Below, one piece after another: positions 6,204 to 7,602 of a DNA stretch of 7,602 nucleotides. A program made the position numbers and the translations under genes. Within the stretch, counting starts at the first letter, position 1. Every line of letters starts with the position of its first letter. Source of the stretch: Legionella genomosp. 1 (GTDB lineage: Bacteria > Pseudomonadota > Gammaproteobacteria > Legionellales > Legionellaceae). A model generated the notes under the pieces. The model was not told the origin of the DNA, searched no databases, and saw nothing but the letters and a program-made list of their open reading frames with translations. The stretch is taken from the NCBI GenBank assembly GCA_945901965.1, contig CAMDMN010000096.1:1-7602 (forward strand). Reading direction: 5' to 3'.

Positions 6204-7121
6204 TTAACTATATTCATGACGCAGTGCATCAACCAAGTTTGGATAACGAAATTCATAACCTAACTTTATTAAACGATTTGGCACTACACGCTGCCCATTA
6301 AGCAAGAGGCAATCACCCATTTCACCAAATAAAATTCGAATCACAAAAGCCGGTATTTTTAATAGCAATGGGCGACGCATCGTCGTCGCTAATAATCTCG
6401 CAAATTCAGCTTGGCTTACAGGATGGGGGGATGTAAGGTTAAATACTCCATTTAAATCGGGCCTGTTTAACAAGAATATGATGGCGCCCACAACATCATC
6501 GATATGCACCCAGGACATCATCTGCTTTCCATCCCCAATAACACTTCCAAATCCCATATAAAAACTTGGGTAAAGCTTTTTTAGAATACCTTCGCCGTAA
6601 CCAATTACAACTCCAAAACGGGTACTTGCTACATTCAAACCATAATCAATCGCTGGTTGCAGCGCTTGCTGCCAACGAATTCCTATCTCGCTCATAAAAT
6701 CACGAGGATGTTCAAAATCAATAGGACTATCCTCATCCAGCTCCACATTATCTGCATTGTCCTGCATTCCGTAAATTCCCACAGCGTTTGCACAAATAAA
6801 ATGTGGCTTGGCTTCATTTTTTTTGACCCAGTCAACCAACGTGGATGTTGTTTTAACACGAGATTGAATGATTTGTTCTTTAACACTGTTGTTCCAACGC
6901 GAAGCAGCAATGTTATAACCACAAAGATTAATTACAGCATCATACGTACTAGCATCTAAATTAGGAAGGCCTTCCCAAGTAACGGTATTAACAGGTTTGG
7001 TAAAATGGTGATGGAGGTTCTCCAGACTGCGCCCTAATACCGTAATAGTATGATTTAATTGCAAAGCCATTACCAATTTTTTACCAATGAATCCGGTGGC
7101 ACCTGCGATTAATATTTTCAA
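6204..7121 (-). CDS. TIGR01777-family SDR protein (YfcH-like)
   Basis: A 305-residue protein of the TIGR01777 epimerase/SDR family (E. coli YfcH, cyanobacterial/plant SulA-like proteins). I chose the TTG at 7119-7121: AAGGAG lies 7 nt upstream, and the protein then begins MKILIAGATGFIGKKL, exactly at the Rossmann GxTGFIG loop (G7, G10, G13). The upstream in-frame ATG (7143-7145) would add eight residues, has no ribosome binding site, and would put the AAGGAG inside the gene. Further marks are VINLCGYNIAASRWN (81-95 with this start) and the C-terminal DUF1731 segment RVVPNRLIKLGYEFRYP. The reaction is not established in the family, although members commonly sit next to photolyase and tspO genes. 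It is the first gene of the four-gene operon. Confidence 0.9.
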   Translation of the reverse strand: MKILIAGATGFIGKKLVMALQLNHTITVLGRSLENLHHHFTKPVNTVTWEGLPNLDASTYDAVINLCGYNIAASRWNNSVKEQIIQSRVKTTSTLVDWVKKNEAKPHFICANAVGIYGMQDNADNVELDEDSPIDFEHPRDFMSEIGIRWQQALQPAIDYGLNVASTRFGVVIGYGEGILKKLYPSFYMGFGSVIGDGKQMMSWVHIDDVVGAIIFLLNRPDLNGVFNLTSPHPVSQAEFARLLATTMRRPLLLKIPAFVIRILFGEMGDCLLLNGQRVVPNRLIKLGYEFRYPNLVDALRHEYS

Positions 7122-7128
7122 GCGATTG

Positions 7129-7134
7129 CTCCTT
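7129..7134 (-). promoter_or_regulatory. Ribosome binding site that fixes the TTG start
   Basis: AAGGAG on the minus strand, 7 nt before the TTG at 7119-7121. It is a near-perfect Shine-Dalgarno with ideal spacing, and it would lie after the alternative ATG at 7143-7145. It decides the start of the TIGR01777 gene. Confidence 0.85.
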
Positions 7135-7171
7135 AGGTAAGACATCTAATTTTCTAGGGGCTGTTAGACGC

Positions 7172-7297
7172 TTATTGTTCATAATACTCATGAATGCATT
7201 TTCGGACGTAAAATTCACGTTCTTTACTACTCTTACTTTGACCTAAAATAACCAAATTATGCGTCCATGATAATTGTCGCACCAACGGTGAAACAAT
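7172..7297 (-). pseudogene. Fragment of a DUF1016 (YhcG-like, PDDEXK nuclease-associated) gene
   Basis: A 41-codon open stretch ending in TAA (7172-7174). It contains IVSPLVRQLSWTHNLVILG and then KEREFYVRKCIHEYYEQ. This matches the DUF1016 N-terminal domain pattern (EIVSPLVRQLSW.H...I........EREFY...) as I recall it. The codon just before IVSPL is TAA (7298-7300) where the family has Glu (GAA), a one-base change. The sequence before it (DG preceded by FYY) may still be homologous, so the remnant could extend to about 7330. There is no start, the rest of the domain and the C-terminal nuclease domain are absent, and the fragment lies in an otherwise gene-free 355-bp stretch upstream of the photolyase operon. 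Confidence 0.65.
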
Positions 7298-7391
7298 TTA
7301 ACCATCATAATAGAATAAATATAAAAAACCAGGTTAAAAATAAAATAACGGAGCAAATAAACTCAGTTTAGTTAATGTTCCTCCCATAATC

Positions 7392-7409
7392 TTAACTATA
7401 TTAACTATA
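7392..7409 (+). repeat. Tandem 9-bp repeat
   Basis: TTAACTATA occurs twice in a row (7392-7400 and 7401-7409) right beside the palindromic REP. It is short and may be incidental. In the minus-strand sense it forms the AT-rich sequence following the terminator hairpin. Confidence 0.5.
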
Positions 7410-7441
7410 AAAAGTGGGGACGGTCCCGGACCGTCCCCACT
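7409..7441 (-). terminator. Perfectly palindromic REP acting as intrinsic terminator
   Basis: Arms at 7413-7426 (AGTGGGGACGGTCC) and 7428-7441 are exact inverted repeats around a single central base. They form a very stable G+C-rich hairpin. On the minus strand the hairpin is followed by five T residues (complement of 7409-7413), and it lies 35 nt after the stop of the right-edge gene, so it fits a Rho-independent terminator for that gene. On the plus strand no T-tract follows. The core belongs to the REP-like family seen at 224-322 and 3305-3375 but is palindromic instead of tandem. Confidence 0.75.
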
Positions 7442-7476
7442 AAATAAATACTAAATACTAGCTTCTTACCCCTGAT

Positions 7477-7602
7477 TCAAAAAGCCGCATTAATTGATAC
7501 AGAAAATGCCTGAGTGCTCACACTCCCAGAACTAGTTCCCGAGTTATTGCCAATACGCGCCGAGCCGTTTGGCAACGTATCGCTCCAAGGCCCGCCCCAG
7601 TT
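7477..7602 (-). CDS. C-terminal end of a probable outer-membrane or exported protein (partial)
   Basis: The last 41 codons of a gene that continues beyond the right edge. The peptide begins NWGGPWSDTLPNG, has a Gly/Ser/Asn-rich stretch (SARIGNNSGTSSGSVS) and ends QAFSVSINAAF. The final nine residues alternate as F-x-V-x-I-x-A-x-F with a terminal Phe, the beta-signal recognised by the BAM complex in outer-membrane barrels. It is probably the last strand of a barrel preceded by a loop. The family cannot be named from this piece. The palindromic terminator follows its TGA. Confidence 0.6.
   Translation of the reverse strand, partial: NWGGPWSDTLPNGSARIGNNSGTSSGSVSTQAFSVSINAAF

Noticed and set aside
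7181..7212. Promoter for the TIGR01777-photolyase operon (TTTACG and TATTAT)
   Set aside because: The spacer is 20 nt and both hexamers fall inside the DUF1016 remnant; no better candidate was seen, so the operon promoter remains unlocated.

Overview
The window is AT-rich DNA, probably from a gammaproteobacterium. The gene repertoire and codon habit are compatible with a Legionella-type genome, but no marker gene fixes the genus, so the organism is an inference. It holds seven complete protein genes, a partial gene at the right edge, an unresolved left edge, two broken genes, and a family of short G+C-rich REP-like repeats centred on the motif GGACGGTCC / GGACCGTCC.

Left part (1-626): no intact gene. 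On the minus strand lies a decayed REP-associated tyrosine transposase (RAYT). Its HUH-containing middle (320-552) and its last nine codons (198-227) survive. Between them sit two identical 39-bp REP-like repeats 60 bp apart.

Plus-strand islet (627-2554): two genes with an ATGA overlap encode a class I SAM methyltransferase of the phthiotriol/phenolphthiotriol-methyltransferase type and a JmjC/cupin_8-type Fe(II)/2-oxoglutarate oxygenase. Both have a hydrophobic C-terminal segment. They look like tailoring enzymes for one unknown substrate. The pair lies between the dead RAYT on the left and an intact RAYT (2619-3224, minus) on the right.

Right part (3395-7121, minus strand): a compact four-gene cluster, in transcription order a TIGR01777-family SDR (YfcH-like), a class I CPD photolyase, a YeeZ-like NAD(P)-dependent SDR, and the tryptophan-rich sensory protein TspO. 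Spacings are 25 nt, 1 nt and a 7-nt overlap, so this is almost certainly one operon. The set resembles the light / singlet-oxygen response gene sets known from LitR- and RpoE-ChrR-regulated bacteria, although no regulator is in the window. The operon ends at an inverted REP pair (3305-3393) that separates it from the intact RAYT.

Right edge (7122-7602): a fragment of a DUF1016 (YhcG-type) gene, a perfectly palindromic REP that also looks like an intrinsic terminator, and the last 41 codons of a protein with an outer-membrane beta-barrel C-terminal signature.

No completely new system is evident. The most unusual material is the RAYT/REP system: one intact transposase, one dead copy whose catalytic-tyrosine segment was removed in frame and whose C-terminal half is replaced by REPs, and REP copies of two different internal architectures at operon ends.
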